Shown: positions 27,512-36,223 of the stretch, piece by piece
How positions within the stretch are numbered: the first letter of the stretch is position 1
How the letters are laid out: every line of letters begins with the position of its first letter
Origin: VXYL01 sp965199915
Lineage (GTDB): Bacteria; Pseudomonadota; Gammaproteobacteria; Pseudomonadales; Azotimanducaceae
Reading direction: 5' to 3'
Length of the DNA stretch: 64,000 nt
Assembly: GCA_965199915.1 (NCBI GenBank)
Contig: OZ241348.1
Coordinates: 310,001-374,000 of the forward strand
Program-made: the position numbers and the translations under genes
Notes under the pieces: generated by a model
What the model was told of the DNA's origin: nothing
Databases searched by the model: none
The model's input: the letters and a program-made list of their open reading frames with translations, nothing else

Positions 27512-28210
27512 ATGAAAGAAGCCCTCGGCGAAGGTGCGCGTGCGCCGCGCGAGACCGTGCGTGACGAGGGCGCGCGTGAAACGCTCCAAGGTGCGCGAAC
27601 GGTGCGCCTTGCGCGGCTTGGCATCGACGTTTGGGTGCGTCGCCGCCCGCGCGCGGCGCGGCCCGCGAAGCCGCCGGTCACGGTGCGCGCGCCCGTCGAG
27701 AACAGGCCGCCGAAGCCCCCGCCGGCGCCGGCCCAACCCCGCCGGCGCACCGAACCGTCGCCGGCGGCGCCCGGCGCGGCCGCCGCCGAACAGTTCCGCA
27801 TCCATTGCCACCGCGTGGGCGATGTGTTCCTGGCGATTGGCGAGGACGCGATGCCGATGCGCCGGCTCCTGCTCGATGTGGCCGCCGCGGTGAGCGGCCT
27901 GCCGCGCTCGGATGAGGCGCACTCCAAAGAGGCGCGCTCCAAGGAGCGCGTTCTGGTGTTCGAGTGGCCGCAACCGGGGGCGGCGCCGGATGGCCACGAA
28001 CGCGCCTACCGCGCCTTCTTCCTGCGCCAGATGGCGCGTTGCGCGCGCGCCCTCCTCGCCGGCGAAAGACCGGCCACGCTGCTCGGTCATCCGCCGCCGC
28101 AAGCCAGCGGCCCGCTCGGCGCCCACTTCCACATTGCGCCGCGGCCCTTGGACGGCGCCGGAAAGAAGCGCCTGTGGGACGATCTGCGCGCGTGGACGCA
28201 GCCAAGGTGA
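27512..28210 (+). CDS. Hypothetical Ala/Pro/Arg-rich protein
   Basis: 232 residues. The first third is low complexity (PKPPPAPAQPRRRTEPSPAA) around a short conserved-looking motif RLARLGIDVWVRRR. The last half has FRIHCHRVGDVFLAIGED and VLVFEWPQPGAAPDG followed by RAYRAFFLRQMARCA. The L-GI-W-R motif and the FEWP block recall small proteins encoded near rimI in pseudomonads, sometimes compared with the DNA polymerase III psi subunit, but the match is weak and I do not assign a function. Codon use fits the neighbourhood. It is followed by a clear hairpin terminator 30 bases downstream, which supports it as a real transcription unit separate from the transport genes. Confidence 0.6.
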   Translation: MKEALGEGARAPRETVRDEGARETLQGARTVRLARLGIDVWVRRRPRAARPAKPPVTVRAPVENRPPKPPPAPAQPRRRTEPSPAAPGAAAAEQFRIHCHRVGDVFLAIGEDAMPMRRLLLDVAAAVSGLPRSDEAHSKEARSKERVLVFEWPQPGAAPDGHERAYRAFFLRQMARCARALLAGERPATLLGHPPPQASGPLGAHFHIAPRPLDGAGKKRLWDDLRAWTQPR

Positions 28211-28239
28211 AGGGTCGCCGCCACTTGCCACGCGGTTGC

Positions 28240-28269
28240 AAGCCGCGCCGCTTGGCCGCGGCTTTTTTT
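28240..28269 (+). terminator. Rho-independent terminator
   Basis: A perfect 8-bp stem AAGCCGCG (28240-28247) with CGCGGCTT (28257-28264), 9-base loop, followed by a run of seven T residues (28263-28269). It ends transcription of the hypothetical gene at 27512-28210 before the binding-protein operon. Confidence 0.85.
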
Positions 28270-28338
28270 CCGTGTGGCGCAAGGCGCGATAGGGTACATT
28301 ACGCATTCGTCTTGAGGCGACGAAGGGGATTGGCGTAG

Positions 28339-29637
28339 ATGATCACGAGGCGCGCGCTAGTGGGCAGCGGCTTGGCGGGAGGCGTGGCCGCGCCGTGGCT
28401 GAAACTGGGGGCCGCGCCGCTCGGCACCGGCGTTACGGACACCGAGATCGTGCTCGGCACGTCGGCGGCGTTCTCCGGGCCGTCGCGGGGGCTTGGCATC
28501 GAGCTGTACCGCGGCGCGAACGCGTACTTCCAAGAGGAGAACGAGGAGCGCGGCGGCGTGAACGGCCGCAACGTGGTGCTGCGCATCGAGGACGACGGCT
28601 ACCAGCCGGACCCGTGCGTTGAGAACACCATGAAGCTGATGCTGGAGGATCAGGTGTTCCTGCTGTTCGGCTACGTCGGCACCCCCACCGTGACGCGGGT
28701 GCTGCCCCTGCTGAAGAAGTTCCAAGATCGCAGCATGTTCCTGTTTTTTCCCTTCACCGGCGCCCAACCGCAGCGCCAACCCCCCTACGGGGACTTCGCC
28801 TTCAACCTGCGCGCCTCCTACGCTCAGGAGACCGGCGGCTTGGTGGACAACTTCGTCAAGGTGGGGCGCAGCCGCATCGCCGTCTTCTACCAAGCGGACG
28901 CCTACGGGCGCAGCGGCTGGGCCGGCGTGCGCGCCGCCTTGAAGCGGCATGGCAAAACCATCGTTGGCGAGGCCACCTACAAGCGCGGCTCGAAGTTCAC
29001 CAGCGTCATGCGGCGGCCGGTGGAGATTCTCAAGCAAGCGGATCCGCAGGCGGTGATCTGCATCGGCGCCTACGCCGCCTGCGCGGCGTTCGCCCGCGAC
29101 GCCGTGGACAACGGCCTGCGCGTGCCCATCGCCAACCTGTCGTTCGTGGGCAGCGAGAACATGCTCAAGCTGCTCACCGAGGGGCGCCCGCCCGAGGAAA
29201 GCGCAAACTACACGCGTTGGCTGGTCAACTCGCAAGTGGTGCCCAGCTACGAGGACACCACCATTCCCGCGGTGCGCGAATACCGCGAGATGATGGCCAA
29301 ACACAATCCGGCGCCGCCGGCGGAACTGGTGACGGAGGAGTACACGCCCTTCAAGCACAGTTTCGTGAGTCTGGAGGGCTATTTGGACGCCAAGCTGCTC
29401 GTGGAGGTGTTGCGCCGTCTTGGCACCGGGCCGACGCGCGAGGGGTTGGAGCAGGCGGTGTTCACGGTGCAGGATCTCGATCTCGGTTTGGGCGAGCGGG
29501 TCTCGTTCGGGCCGAACCGGCGACAAGGGCTGCAAACCGTGTACTACACCGTGGTGGACGGGGATCGGTTCGTCACGTTGGAGGATTGGCGCGAACAGTT
29601 TGGGCTGGACGCGCCGAATGCGAGCGCCGCGGGCTAA
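28339..29637 (+). CDS. LivK-like periplasmic substrate-binding protein
   Basis: 432 residues with an N-terminal MITRRALVGSGLAGG, a twin-arginine-type signal, followed by the type I periplasmic-binding fold of the branched-chain amino-acid/amide family. Visible landmarks are TDTEIVLGTSAAFSGPS, GANAYFQEENE, GGVNGRNVVLRIEDDGYQP and IAVFYQADAYGRSGWAG. It would act in the periplasm to bind a small ligand. No ABC permease or ATPase gene is adjacent; instead a HAMP membrane protein and an MFS transporter follow (gaps of 42 and -4 bases). That context suggests ligand sensing rather than classical ABC uptake. The ligand cannot be told from sequence. Confidence 0.88.
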   Translation: MITRRALVGSGLAGGVAAPWLKLGAAPLGTGVTDTEIVLGTSAAFSGPSRGLGIELYRGANAYFQEENEERGGVNGRNVVLRIEDDGYQPDPCVENTMKLMLEDQVFLLFGYVGTPTVTRVLPLLKKFQDRSMFLFFPFTGAQPQRQPPYGDFAFNLRASYAQETGGLVDNFVKVGRSRIAVFYQADAYGRSGWAGVRAALKRHGKTIVGEATYKRGSKFTSVMRRPVEILKQADPQAVICIGAYAACAAFARDAVDNGLRVPIANLSFVGSENMLKLLTEGRPPEESANYTRWLVNSQVVPSYEDTTIPAVREYREMMAKHNPAPPAELVTEEYTPFKHSFVSLEGYLDAKLLVEVLRRLGTGPTREGLEQAVFTVQDLDLGLGERVSFGPNRRQGLQTVYYTVVDGDRFVTLEDWREQFGLDAPNASAAG

Positions 29638-29679
29638 GGGCCGCGCGGCGCGCAGGGCTTTCGTGTTGAAGAGACGACG

Positions 29680-30435
29680 ATGAAGATCAAAAGGCTGTTT
29701 CAAAAAACGCTGTTCGGCGTCATTGGCATGTTCGGCTTGATCGGGGTGTCCACGTCCGGGCTCGCCATCTACACCGTGGACGGCCACCTGTCGCGGGAGT
29801 ACGTCAGCAACAGCCGCAACATCGCCAAGACCATCGCGGACTCCAGCGTGGACATCCTCTTGAACCGCGATCTGGCCACCTTGCAGTCGCTCATCGACCA
29901 ATTCCTCGGCATCCAAGGCATCAAGTACATCTACATCGCCGACGAGACCGGCGAGTATCTGGCGCACACCTTCGTGCCGGGCATTCCCGAGGAGATCCGC
30001 GCCAGCGATCCGCAAAGCGTGGAGACGGTGGAGCGCAGCCTGCCGGGCATCGGCGACTGCGTGGAGGTTGGCAGCCACATCTTGGCCGGCGAAGCGGGCA
30101 CCGTCCACGTGGGCATGGACAAGGGCCTCATCAGCCTGAAGATCCAGCAGGCGGTGGGCCAGCAAGTGTGGATCATCGCCGCCGTCTTCATCATCGGCGT
30201 CGGCGCCGGCACTTGGTTCGTGAGCTTCGCCTCGCGCCCCATCGGCCAAGTGCTCGCCTACGGCACGGCGCTGGCGGATTCCCCCACCCGGGAGGCGCAG
30301 GACGCGGACGACGTGCTCGGCAGGAACGACGAAGCCGGCGATTTGGCGCGCTTGTTTCGGTTCTTCACCCGTGCGCAGGAATCGGACCCTCCGCCCCAGC
30401 CGTCCGACGCCCCGAAGGACGCGGACGCTTCGTGA
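29680..30435 (+). CDS. HAMP-domain membrane sensor, no output domain
   Basis: 251 residues. There are two membrane segments: FGVIGMFGLIGVSTSGLAIY (about 12-31) and VWIIAAVFIIGVGAGTWFVS (about 165-184). The roughly 130-residue periplasmic part between them has LLNRDLATLQSLIDQFLGI and GIKYIYIADETGEYLAHTF, a PAS/dCache-like sensor. After the second segment comes a short HAMP-like region (SRPIGQVLAYGTALAD) and a disordered acidic tail. There is no kinase, cyclase or methyl-accepting domain, so output must come from a partner. It sits between the binding protein and the MFS gene, whose GTG start overlaps its TGA stop by 4 bases. It may relay ligand binding by the upstream protein to another component. 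Confidence 0.8.
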   Translation: MKIKRLFQKTLFGVIGMFGLIGVSTSGLAIYTVDGHLSREYVSNSRNIAKTIADSSVDILLNRDLATLQSLIDQFLGIQGIKYIYIADETGEYLAHTFVPGIPEEIRASDPQSVETVERSLPGIGDCVEVGSHILAGEAGTVHVGMDKGLISLKIQQAVGQQVWIIAAVFIIGVGAGTWFVSFASRPIGQVLAYGTALADSPTREAQDADDVLGRNDEAGDLARLFRFFTRAQESDPPPQPSDAPKDADAS

Positions 30436-31733
30436 TACCGCCCGTTCCCCGAGTCGTCACCGCGGCGCTTTGCACGGCGCTGCAGATCTGCTTCGGCACC
30501 GTTTACGCCTGGAGCTTCTTCCAAACGCTGCTGGTGCGGCAGCTGGATTGGACCTTCACCGAGACGGCGTGGGCGTTCAGCATCACCATTTTCTCGCTTG
30601 GCACGTCGGCCGCGTGGGCGGGGGCGGCGCTGCCGCGGCTTGGCCCGCGCAAGCTGGCGTTGTTCGGCAGTTTGATGTTCACCGGCGGCTACTTCATCGC
30701 CGGGTTCTCGCTGCACATGGATTGGCTGTGGCTCTTCTACCTCGGCTACGGCGTGATCGGCGGCGCCGGCATCGGCCTAGGGTACGTGACGCCGGTGGCC
30801 ACCGTGGCGAAGTGGTTTCCGGATCGCAAGGGCCTTGCCACCGGCATCGTGGTGATGGGCTTCGGCATCGGCGCGTTCCTCCTCAGCAAGGTGCTGGCGC
30901 CCATTCTGGTGAAGTTCACCGAAAGCGACCTGCCGGACGTGTTCCTCGCGCTCGGGGTGGTGTTCGCGTGCATTCTGATCCCGTCCAGCCTGCTGCTGCG
31001 CGACCCCCCGGCGGATTTCGCTCCCACCGCGGCCGGCAGCGTCGTGCAGGAGGCGGACGCGCCGCTGGGCGTCTACCTGCAAAGCCGCGAATTCGTGGTG
31101 ATGTGGATGGTCTTTTTCTTCAACATCGCCGCCGGCATTTCGGTGATCAGTTTCCAATCGCCGCTCTTGCAAGACGTGTGGGGGCTTGCCGATCCGTCGG
31201 TGGAGCCGAGCACTTTGGCGGAGTACGGCGCCACGCTCATCGCCGTGAGTTCCCTGTGCAATGGCCTCGGGCGTTTGCTTTGGGGATTGCTTTCGGATCG
31301 CATCGGGCGCGTGCGCGTGTTCCGTATTCTGCTCGCCAGCCAGATGCTGGTGTTCGGCCTGCTGATGACCGAGCGCGACCCGTGGATTTTCTCTGCCTTG
31401 GTGTGCTACGTGCTGCTTTGCTTCGGCGGCGGCTTCGCCACCATGCCGTCTTTCGTGCTCGATGTTTTCGGCGCCAAGCGCATGTCCATCATCTACGGCG
31501 CGGTGCTCACGGCGTGGGCGGCGGCGGGGATTTTCGGGCCGCTGTACGTGGGGCACCTGAAGGATCAGTATCCGGATCGGGCGGTGATCTACTGCTTCCT
31601 CATCGGCATCTTCATCCTTGCCCTCGGCTACGTGTTCACCTACCTCTTGAACGACGATCGCATCCAGATCGGCAGACCAACGCTGGAACACACCTTGCGG
31701 CGGCTCGGCGTCCGCCCGCACGCGCCCGCGTAA
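30432..31733 (+). CDS. MFS transporter, oxalate/formate antiporter (OFA) type
   Basis: 433 residues, about 12 hydrophobic segments. The GTG at 30432 overlaps the stop of the sensor gene (GTGA) and starts directly before the first membrane helix; the much longer open frame upstream is shadow. OFA-family features are CFGTVYAWSFFQ, the GYGVIGGAGIGLGYVTPVAT loop, KWFPDRKGLATGIVVMGFG and LLSDRIGRVRVFR between helices. It should exchange or import a small organic acid across the inner membrane. Translational coupling to the HAMP sensor, and the binding protein just upstream, suggest uptake regulated by periplasmic ligand sensing. The actual substrate is unknown. Confidence 0.9.
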   Translation: MIPPVPRVVTAALCTALQICFGTVYAWSFFQTLLVRQLDWTFTETAWAFSITIFSLGTSAAWAGAALPRLGPRKLALFGSLMFTGGYFIAGFSLHMDWLWLFYLGYGVIGGAGIGLGYVTPVATVAKWFPDRKGLATGIVVMGFGIGAFLLSKVLAPILVKFTESDLPDVFLALGVVFACILIPSSLLLRDPPADFAPTAAGSVVQEADAPLGVYLQSREFVVMWMVFFFNIAAGISVISFQSPLLQDVWGLADPSVEPSTLAEYGATLIAVSSLCNGLGRLLWGLLSDRIGRVRVFRILLASQMLVFGLLMTERDPWIFSALVCYVLLCFGGGFATMPSFVLDVFGAKRMSIIYGAVLTAWAAAGIFGPLYVGHLKDQYPDRAVIYCFLIGIFILALGYVFTYLLNDDRIQIGRPTLEHTLRRLGVRPHAPA

Positions 31734-31769
31734 ACGAAGCTCCCTCGCGTAGACCTGCGCGCCTTCGCC

Positions 31770-33356
31770 GTGGACCCGAACACCGCCGAGGCGGCGCGGC
31801 GGCGCACCTTCGCCATCGTCTCGCACCCGGACGCCGGCAAGACCACGTTGACGGAGAAGCTGCTGCTGCACGGCAACGCCATCGCCCTGGCCGGCACGGT
31901 GCGGGCGCGCAAGGCCAGCCGCCACGCCACGTCGGACTGGATGGCGATGGAGAAGGAGCGCGGCATCTCGGTGACCACTTCGGTGATGCGTTTCGACTAC
32001 CGCGGGCGGGTGTTGAACCTGCTCGACACGCCGGGCCACGCGGACTTTTCGGAGGACACCTACCGCACCTTGACGGCGGTGGACTCGGTGTTGATGGTGA
32101 TCGACGCCGCCAAGGGCGTGGAGCCGCGCACCATCAAGCTGCTGGAGGTGTGCCGGATGCGCGCCACGCCGGTGATCACCTTCATCAACAAGCTCGACCG
32201 CGAGGCGCGGGACGCGGTGGAGCTGCTCGACGAGATCGAACAGGTGCTCGGCATCGAATGCGCGCCGGCGAACTGGCCAGTGGGCGCCGGGCGGAGTTTT
32301 CGCGGCATCTACGAGTTGCAACGCGACCGCTTTGTGCGCTACCAGCCCGGCCACGGCGCGCGCCTGCACGACTTCCCCACCTGCGACGGCCTGACGAGCC
32401 GGGCGGCGGCGGATTGGCTGGGCGCGGACCACGCGGACTTCGTGGACGCCGCCGAGCTGGTGCGGGGCGCAAGCCACGCGCACGACGTGGAGGCGTTCTT
32501 GGCCGGCGAGCGCTCGCCGGTGTTCTTCGGCACCGCCCTTGGCAACTTCGGCGTGCGCGAGTGTCTTGATCGGTTGGTGGAGGAAGCGCCGCCGCCGCGC
32601 CCGCGCGCCGCGGCGCAGCGCGAGGTGGCCGCGCGGGAACCGCGCTTCTCCGCCTTCGTGTTCAAGATTCAGGCGAACATGGATCCCCGCCACCGGGACC
32701 GCGTGGCGTTCCTGCGCGTGTGCTCCGGCGGCTACCGCCCCGGCATGCGGCTGCGCCACGTGCGCTTGCGGCGCGACGTGAAAGTGATCGACGCGCTGAC
32801 GTTCCTGGCCGGCGACCGCTCCCGCGCCGAGGAGGCGTTCGCCGGCGACATCATCGGGCTGCGCGGCCACGGCGGAATTCGCATCGCCGACACGTTCACC
32901 GAGGGCGAAGACCTGCGCTTCAGCGGCATACCGAGCTTCGCCCCGGAGTTGTTCCGGCGCGTGCGGGCGCGGGATCCCCTCAAATCCAAGCAACTCGCCA
33001 AGGGCCTCGCGCAGCTGGCCGAGGAAGGCGCGACGCAGGTGTTCTTCCCGCTGGCCAGCAACGACGTGGTGATCGGCGCCGTCGGCCCGCTGCAATTCGA
33101 CGTCACCGCCTACCGCCTGGCCAACGAGTACCGCGCCGATTGCGTGTTCGAGCCGGTGACCCTGCACACCGTGCGTTGGGTGACGGGCGCCGCCGCGCAG
33201 TTGGCCGAGTTCGAGCGCGGCAACCGCGAGCGCATGGCGCGCGACGGCGGCGGCCGGCTCGCCTACCTGGCGCCCAGCCGCGCCACCTTGGCGGTGGCCG
33301 AGGAACGCTGGCCCGCCATCCGCTTCGCCGCCACCTGCGAACACGGGAGCGAGTGA
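31770..33356 (+). CDS. prfC: Peptide chain release factor 3
   Basis: 528 residues. RF3 is a ribosome-bound GTPase that recycles RF1 and RF2 after termination. GTPase motifs are FAIVSHPDAGKTTLTEKLLL (G1), the switch ERGISVTTSVMRFDYRG, LLDTPGHADFSEDTYR (G3) and ITFINKLDRE (G4). Domain II and the C-terminal part are intact (FSAFVFKIQANMDPRHRDRV, FFPLASNDVVIGAVGPLQF, LANEYRADCVFE). Length is normal for PrfC. The GTG at 31770 is chosen to start just before EAARRRTFAIVSHPD; an earlier start would run into the MFS gene. A 130-base fragment of this gene is duplicated about 1.5 kb downstream. Confidence 0.95.
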   Translation: MDPNTAEAARRRTFAIVSHPDAGKTTLTEKLLLHGNAIALAGTVRARKASRHATSDWMAMEKERGISVTTSVMRFDYRGRVLNLLDTPGHADFSEDTYRTLTAVDSVLMVIDAAKGVEPRTIKLLEVCRMRATPVITFINKLDREARDAVELLDEIEQVLGIECAPANWPVGAGRSFRGIYELQRDRFVRYQPGHGARLHDFPTCDGLTSRAAADWLGADHADFVDAAELVRGASHAHDVEAFLAGERSPVFFGTALGNFGVRECLDRLVEEAPPPRPRAAAQREVAAREPRFSAFVFKIQANMDPRHRDRVAFLRVCSGGYRPGMRLRHVRLRRDVKVIDALTFLAGDRSRAEEAFAGDIIGLRGHGGIRIADTFTEGEDLRFSGIPSFAPELFRRVRARDPLKSKQLAKGLAQLAEEGATQVFFPLASNDVVIGAVGPLQFDVTAYRLANEYRADCVFEPVTLHTVRWVTGAAAQLAEFERGNRERMARDGGGRLAYLAPSRATLAVAEERWPAIRFAATCEHGSE

Positions 33357-33486
33357 TCAACCCGTGTTGCCCACACGCAGGGGCCGCCCGCGGCGGACAG
33401 TCTGTCGTGGTTCATCGGCGTCGTTAGGGTGCGTGCTCAGCGCCGCACGGACGAACTCCGGGAATCCAGTAGCTGCCACGCGGTCT

Positions 33487-33732
33487 TCATTTCGCGGGTT
33501 TACGTCGCGCACATTTTAGATCTCCCAAGCGCGGCTTTCTTGGCGCGACGTTGTCTTCTTGGCACCAAGCCAAGTATTCGTCGATGGACCGTTCGAACTC
33601 CTGTCGCAGTTCGCCCACGTCGGTGCCTTCAAAGGTGGCAATTGGATATGGCCCACAGTTCACCACACGGCCGTGCAGGACGTTCGCGGAGTCATCGAAC
33701 TCTACGATGGCAACGTAGCCCTTGTATTCCAT
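33487..33732 (-). CDS. hicB: HicB-family antitoxin
   Basis: 81 residues. The N-terminus YKGYVAIVEFDDSANVLHGR and the block FEGTDVGELRQEFERSIDEY match the HicB fold, which neutralises the HicA toxin. The C-terminus is short and basic (RLGDLKCARRKPAK); a full ribbon-helix-helix or HTH DNA-binding domain is not obvious, so autoregulation may be weak. The start lies 7 bases after the hicA stop, so the two form an operon in the usual HicA-then-HicB order. Both parts look intact. Confidence 0.85.
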   Translation of the reverse strand: MEYKGYVAIVEFDDSANVLHGRVVNCGPYPIATFEGTDVGELRQEFERSIDEYLAWCQEDNVAPRKPRLGDLKCARRKPAK

Positions 33733-33739
33733 CAGCGAC

Positions 33740-34006
33740 CTACTCCCCGTCGTCCAGCCCCACGCCGGCTGCTCTCAAGAACGCCGCGATGTCGCGAACA
33801 GTGGCGCGGCTGGTCTGCGGGCGCGGGTGGGGCCGATGAACCACCATTCGCTCGTGGTTCTTCGCGAGCGCCACCCGGGATCCCGCTCGCTGCGTCACTG
33901 CCACGCCGCAGGCCGACAACATCGCTTCGATCTCCGTCCAGCGGATGTCCGCCGGCGTTGGCTGTGCGTAGACGCGAGCGAGCGTTTGGCGGTGCCTTGA
34001 CCTCAT
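33740..34006 (-). CDS. hicA: HicA-family mRNA interferase toxin
   Basis: 88 residues. The sequence SRHRQTLARVYAQPTPADIR followed by WTEIEAMLSACGVAV, the GSRVALAKNHERMVVHRPHP segment (with the His before RPHP that acts in catalysis in this double-stranded-RNA-binding-like fold) and VRDIAAFLRAAGV are typical HicA features. HicA cleaves mRNA when not bound by HicB. The ATG at 34006 starts the unit, and the hicB gene follows after 7 bases. The module lies between prfC and a string of decayed gene fragments, a typical spot for mobile toxin-antitoxin genes. Confidence 0.86.
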   Translation of the reverse strand: MRSRHRQTLARVYAQPTPADIRWTEIEAMLSACGVAVTQRAGSRVALAKNHERMVVHRPHPRPQTSRATVRDIAAFLRAAGVGLDDGE

Positions 34007-34166
34007 GCCAGTGAAAATCCGCCACCATCGTTCGCCACCGCAAGCGAGCCCTGATCAAGTCGAGGGCGCCTAACCGTTGCGGCGAATATACACCACACTG
34101 CCGTGCCTAGGGCGGCTCGCTCGCCTGCGTCAACCCCACCGTGCATGTCTCCGCCTCCACCCGCAT

Positions 34167-34300
34167 GGAAGCAGCACCGCCGCGCCCGTGCGCCGCGGCG
34201 GAGAGCGAGGTGGCCGTGCGGGAACTGCGGTTTTCCGCCTTCGTGTTCAAGGTTCAAGCGAACATGGATCCCGGCCACCGGGGCCGCGTGGCGCTCTGCC
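34167..34300 (+). pseudogene. prfC fragment (partial duplication)
   Basis: About 134 bases nearly match an internal part of prfC (32580-32714). The translated stretch ELRFSAFVFKVQANMDPGHR parallels EPRFSAFVFKIQANMDPRHR of the intact gene, including flanking PRPCAAAE/PRPRAAAQ. It has no start or stop of its own gene and joins directly to a piece of another gene. It is a dead fragment left by rearrangement, diverged by about one base in eight. Confidence 0.85.
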
Positions 34301-34308
34301 TGCTGCGA

Positions 34309-34410
34309 TCCCACAGCGCCCGTAGACCGCCGTGCCGCAAGAACGTCTGGCGCTCCGTGGTGTTCTTCTAAGACCGGCAACGACAATGTGGTTATTGCGC
34401 CCGTCTGCGG
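34309..34410 (+). pseudogene. Tail fragment of CmcJ/NvfI-like gene
   Basis: About 100 bases resemble the last codons and downstream bases of the CmcJ-like gene (40031-40135). The peptide PCRKNVWRSVVFF ends in a stop, as PCRKNVVVRSFVFF does in the full gene, and similarity continues after the stop (GACCGGCAACGA against GACTGGCAACGA). It is joined to the prfC fragment just upstream. This shows that a second copy of the CmcJ-like gene once ended here, upstream of the AAA/TPR genes. Confidence 0.8.
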
Positions 34411-34471
34411 GGCCGCCACCGCTGGCTGGTGGATGGCGGCGCGGGCACCGGCCCCGCTCGCCGCTCCGGCG

Positions 34472-34752
34472 CCGAAGTACCCTCCGCGGTTGCTTGCGCG
34501 TGGCATCGAGGGGTGGGTCGTCACCGAGTTGACCGTTGCCGAGGACGGTTCGGTGGCCAATCCGAAGGTCGTGGACGCGGAGCCGCGCGACGTCTTTGAC
34601 GCGGCCACGCTCCGCGCTGTCTTCGGTTTCCGCCGCCGATCATCGCCGGCCGGCCCACGGCCATGCATGGCGTCGTCGTGCGCGTGGAGTTCCGCATCTC
34701 CATGGCAGGTGGCGCACTCGTGCGTCGCGGCAGGCACCAGTCCTTTTTCTGA
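34472..34752 (+). pseudogene. Frameshifted TonB C-terminal domain
   Basis: The first frame reads PKYPPRLLARGIEGWVVTEL, then TVAEDGSVANPKVVDAEP and FDAATLRAVFGFR. This is the TonB C-terminal domain pattern. Around 34631-34639 the match jumps frame to IIAGRPTAMHGVVVRVEFRI, which is the usual TonB ending, and stops at 34750-34752. The N-terminal membrane and Pro-rich parts are absent, so it is a fragment with at least one frameshift and almost certainly dead. Confidence 0.8.
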
Positions 34753-34896
34753 TCGGTCGTCCTTCGCGCACATTCGGCCCGCTTTCACGGGCCACCACGA
34801 CGGTTGACTCGGCTGCGCGGGCATCCTTGGCATTGAGCGCGGGCGACGGTCTGCTAGCCACGGCTGATCGAGCCGCCTTGTTGCTACAATTGCCCC

Positions 34897-36213
34897 ATGA
34901 AGCCCGCAGACGACATGTTCCTCAAGGAGTTCTTCAACGCGGTGGCCGACCGGCCACTCGAGCCGGACGACGAGCGCTACGTCTCGCTCTACGATGAGGC
35001 GTTGACGGATTCAGACCCTGTGCGGCAGCTGGCGCGGGTAGTCGAGTGGTCTACTGAGAGTGTCCGGCTGTTCTCGGGCTACAGGGGAGCTGGCAAGAGC
35101 ACGGAGCTCCGGCGCTTGAAGCGACGGTTGGAAGAGTCCGGCCACATGGTCTTCCTATGCGACATGGAGGAGTATCTCAATCTCTCCACGGCGGTGGACA
35201 TAAGCGATTTCTTGATGGCCGTGGCGGGGAGCTTTGACGACGCGATTCGTGCGAACAACGACATCGAAGATCCTTCTGACGCGACGTATTGGGAGCGGTT
35301 GAGAGAATTCCTTGGTGACTTGAAACTCAAGGAGATCGGTGTGTCGGGCCTTGGTTTCAAGGCGTCCTTGAAGAGTGATCCCACGTTCAAACAGCGCTTG
35401 CAGCAGAGCATGGCAGGGCATCTCGGCAGCTTGGTGGGCCATGTGCGCGGGTTTTGCCGTGGTCGCGTGGCCGAACTGCGCAAGCACAAGGGCGACGCCA
35501 ACAGGAAGGTCGTGCTGTTGCTGGATTCCGTGGAACACATCCGCGGCACGCTCGCCAATGCGGAGGAGGTTCAAAGTTCCGTAGAGACGCTGTTTGCCGG
35601 TCACGCGGAGAAATTGCGCATGCCTGGCATGCACTTGGTCTACACCGTGCCGCCATACCTGAAAGTGCGCTACCCCAACATCGGTCAGCTCTACGACGAA
35701 GGCGGCTTGGAGGTGCTTCCTTCCTTCAAGCTGCACGAGGCGGACGGTGCCCGTGTTTGCGCTGCGTATGACGCATTCGAGCAGGTGGTGCGCAAGCGCG
35801 GCGACTGGACACGGCTGCTCGGCCGCGACCGGGCCGTTCTCGACCGGTTGATTCGCCACTCTGGGGGGCATCTGCGTGATCTTCTCCGCTTGCTCGCCGA
35901 TGTGGCCTTGCGGGCGCGCGTTCTGCCGGTGCCGGAAAGATCGGTGGAGACGACCATCAATCAAATTCGGTCCGAGTTTCTGCCCATCGCCAACGACGAC
36001 GCGCATTGGCTGGCCGGAATAGCCCAAACCCACCGAGCTGAATTGCAGAGCCTCGACCGACTTCCGTCGCTGGCGCGATTCTTCGACACCCATCTGGTGC
36101 TCTGCTATCGCAACGGTGGCAACGGTGAAGAGTGGTACGACGTGCATCCACTGGTCGCGGAGCAGGTTCACAAGCAAACGGCTGCGCTGAATTCCTCGGC
36201 TGGCGCGCCGTAG
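34897..36213 (+). CDS. P-loop ATPase (STAND/AAA-like) paired with TPR protein
   Basis: 438 residues. A P-loop lies at GYRGAGKSTELRRLKRRLEE (Gly at about residue 61, Lys67), and Walker B is KVVLLLDSVEHIRG. Between them is a helical segment with LSTAVDISDFLMAVAGSF, and near the C-terminus come HSGGHLRDLLRLLADVALRA (sensor 2-like) and WYDVHPLVAEQV. This is the layout of small STAND-like or Orc-like NTPases, but I do not recognise a named family. The TPR protein starts 10 bases after its stop, so the two are an operon and likely form a sensor (TPR) and switch (ATPase). A 50-base piece of this gene is present near 40167. It may belong to a conflict system; this is inferred from context. Confidence 0.8.
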   Translation: MKPADDMFLKEFFNAVADRPLEPDDERYVSLYDEALTDSDPVRQLARVVEWSTESVRLFSGYRGAGKSTELRRLKRRLEESGHMVFLCDMEEYLNLSTAVDISDFLMAVAGSFDDAIRANNDIEDPSDATYWERLREFLGDLKLKEIGVSGLGFKASLKSDPTFKQRLQQSMAGHLGSLVGHVRGFCRGRVAELRKHKGDANRKVVLLLDSVEHIRGTLANAEEVQSSVETLFAGHAEKLRMPGMHLVYTVPPYLKVRYPNIGQLYDEGGLEVLPSFKLHEADGARVCAAYDAFEQVVRKRGDWTRLLGRDRAVLDRLIRHSGGHLRDLLRLLADVALRARVLPVPERSVETTINQIRSEFLPIANDDAHWLAGIAQTHRAELQSLDRLPSLARFFDTHLVLCYRNGGNGEEWYDVHPLVAEQVHKQTAALNSSAGAP

Positions 36214-36223
36214 GCACCGGCTC

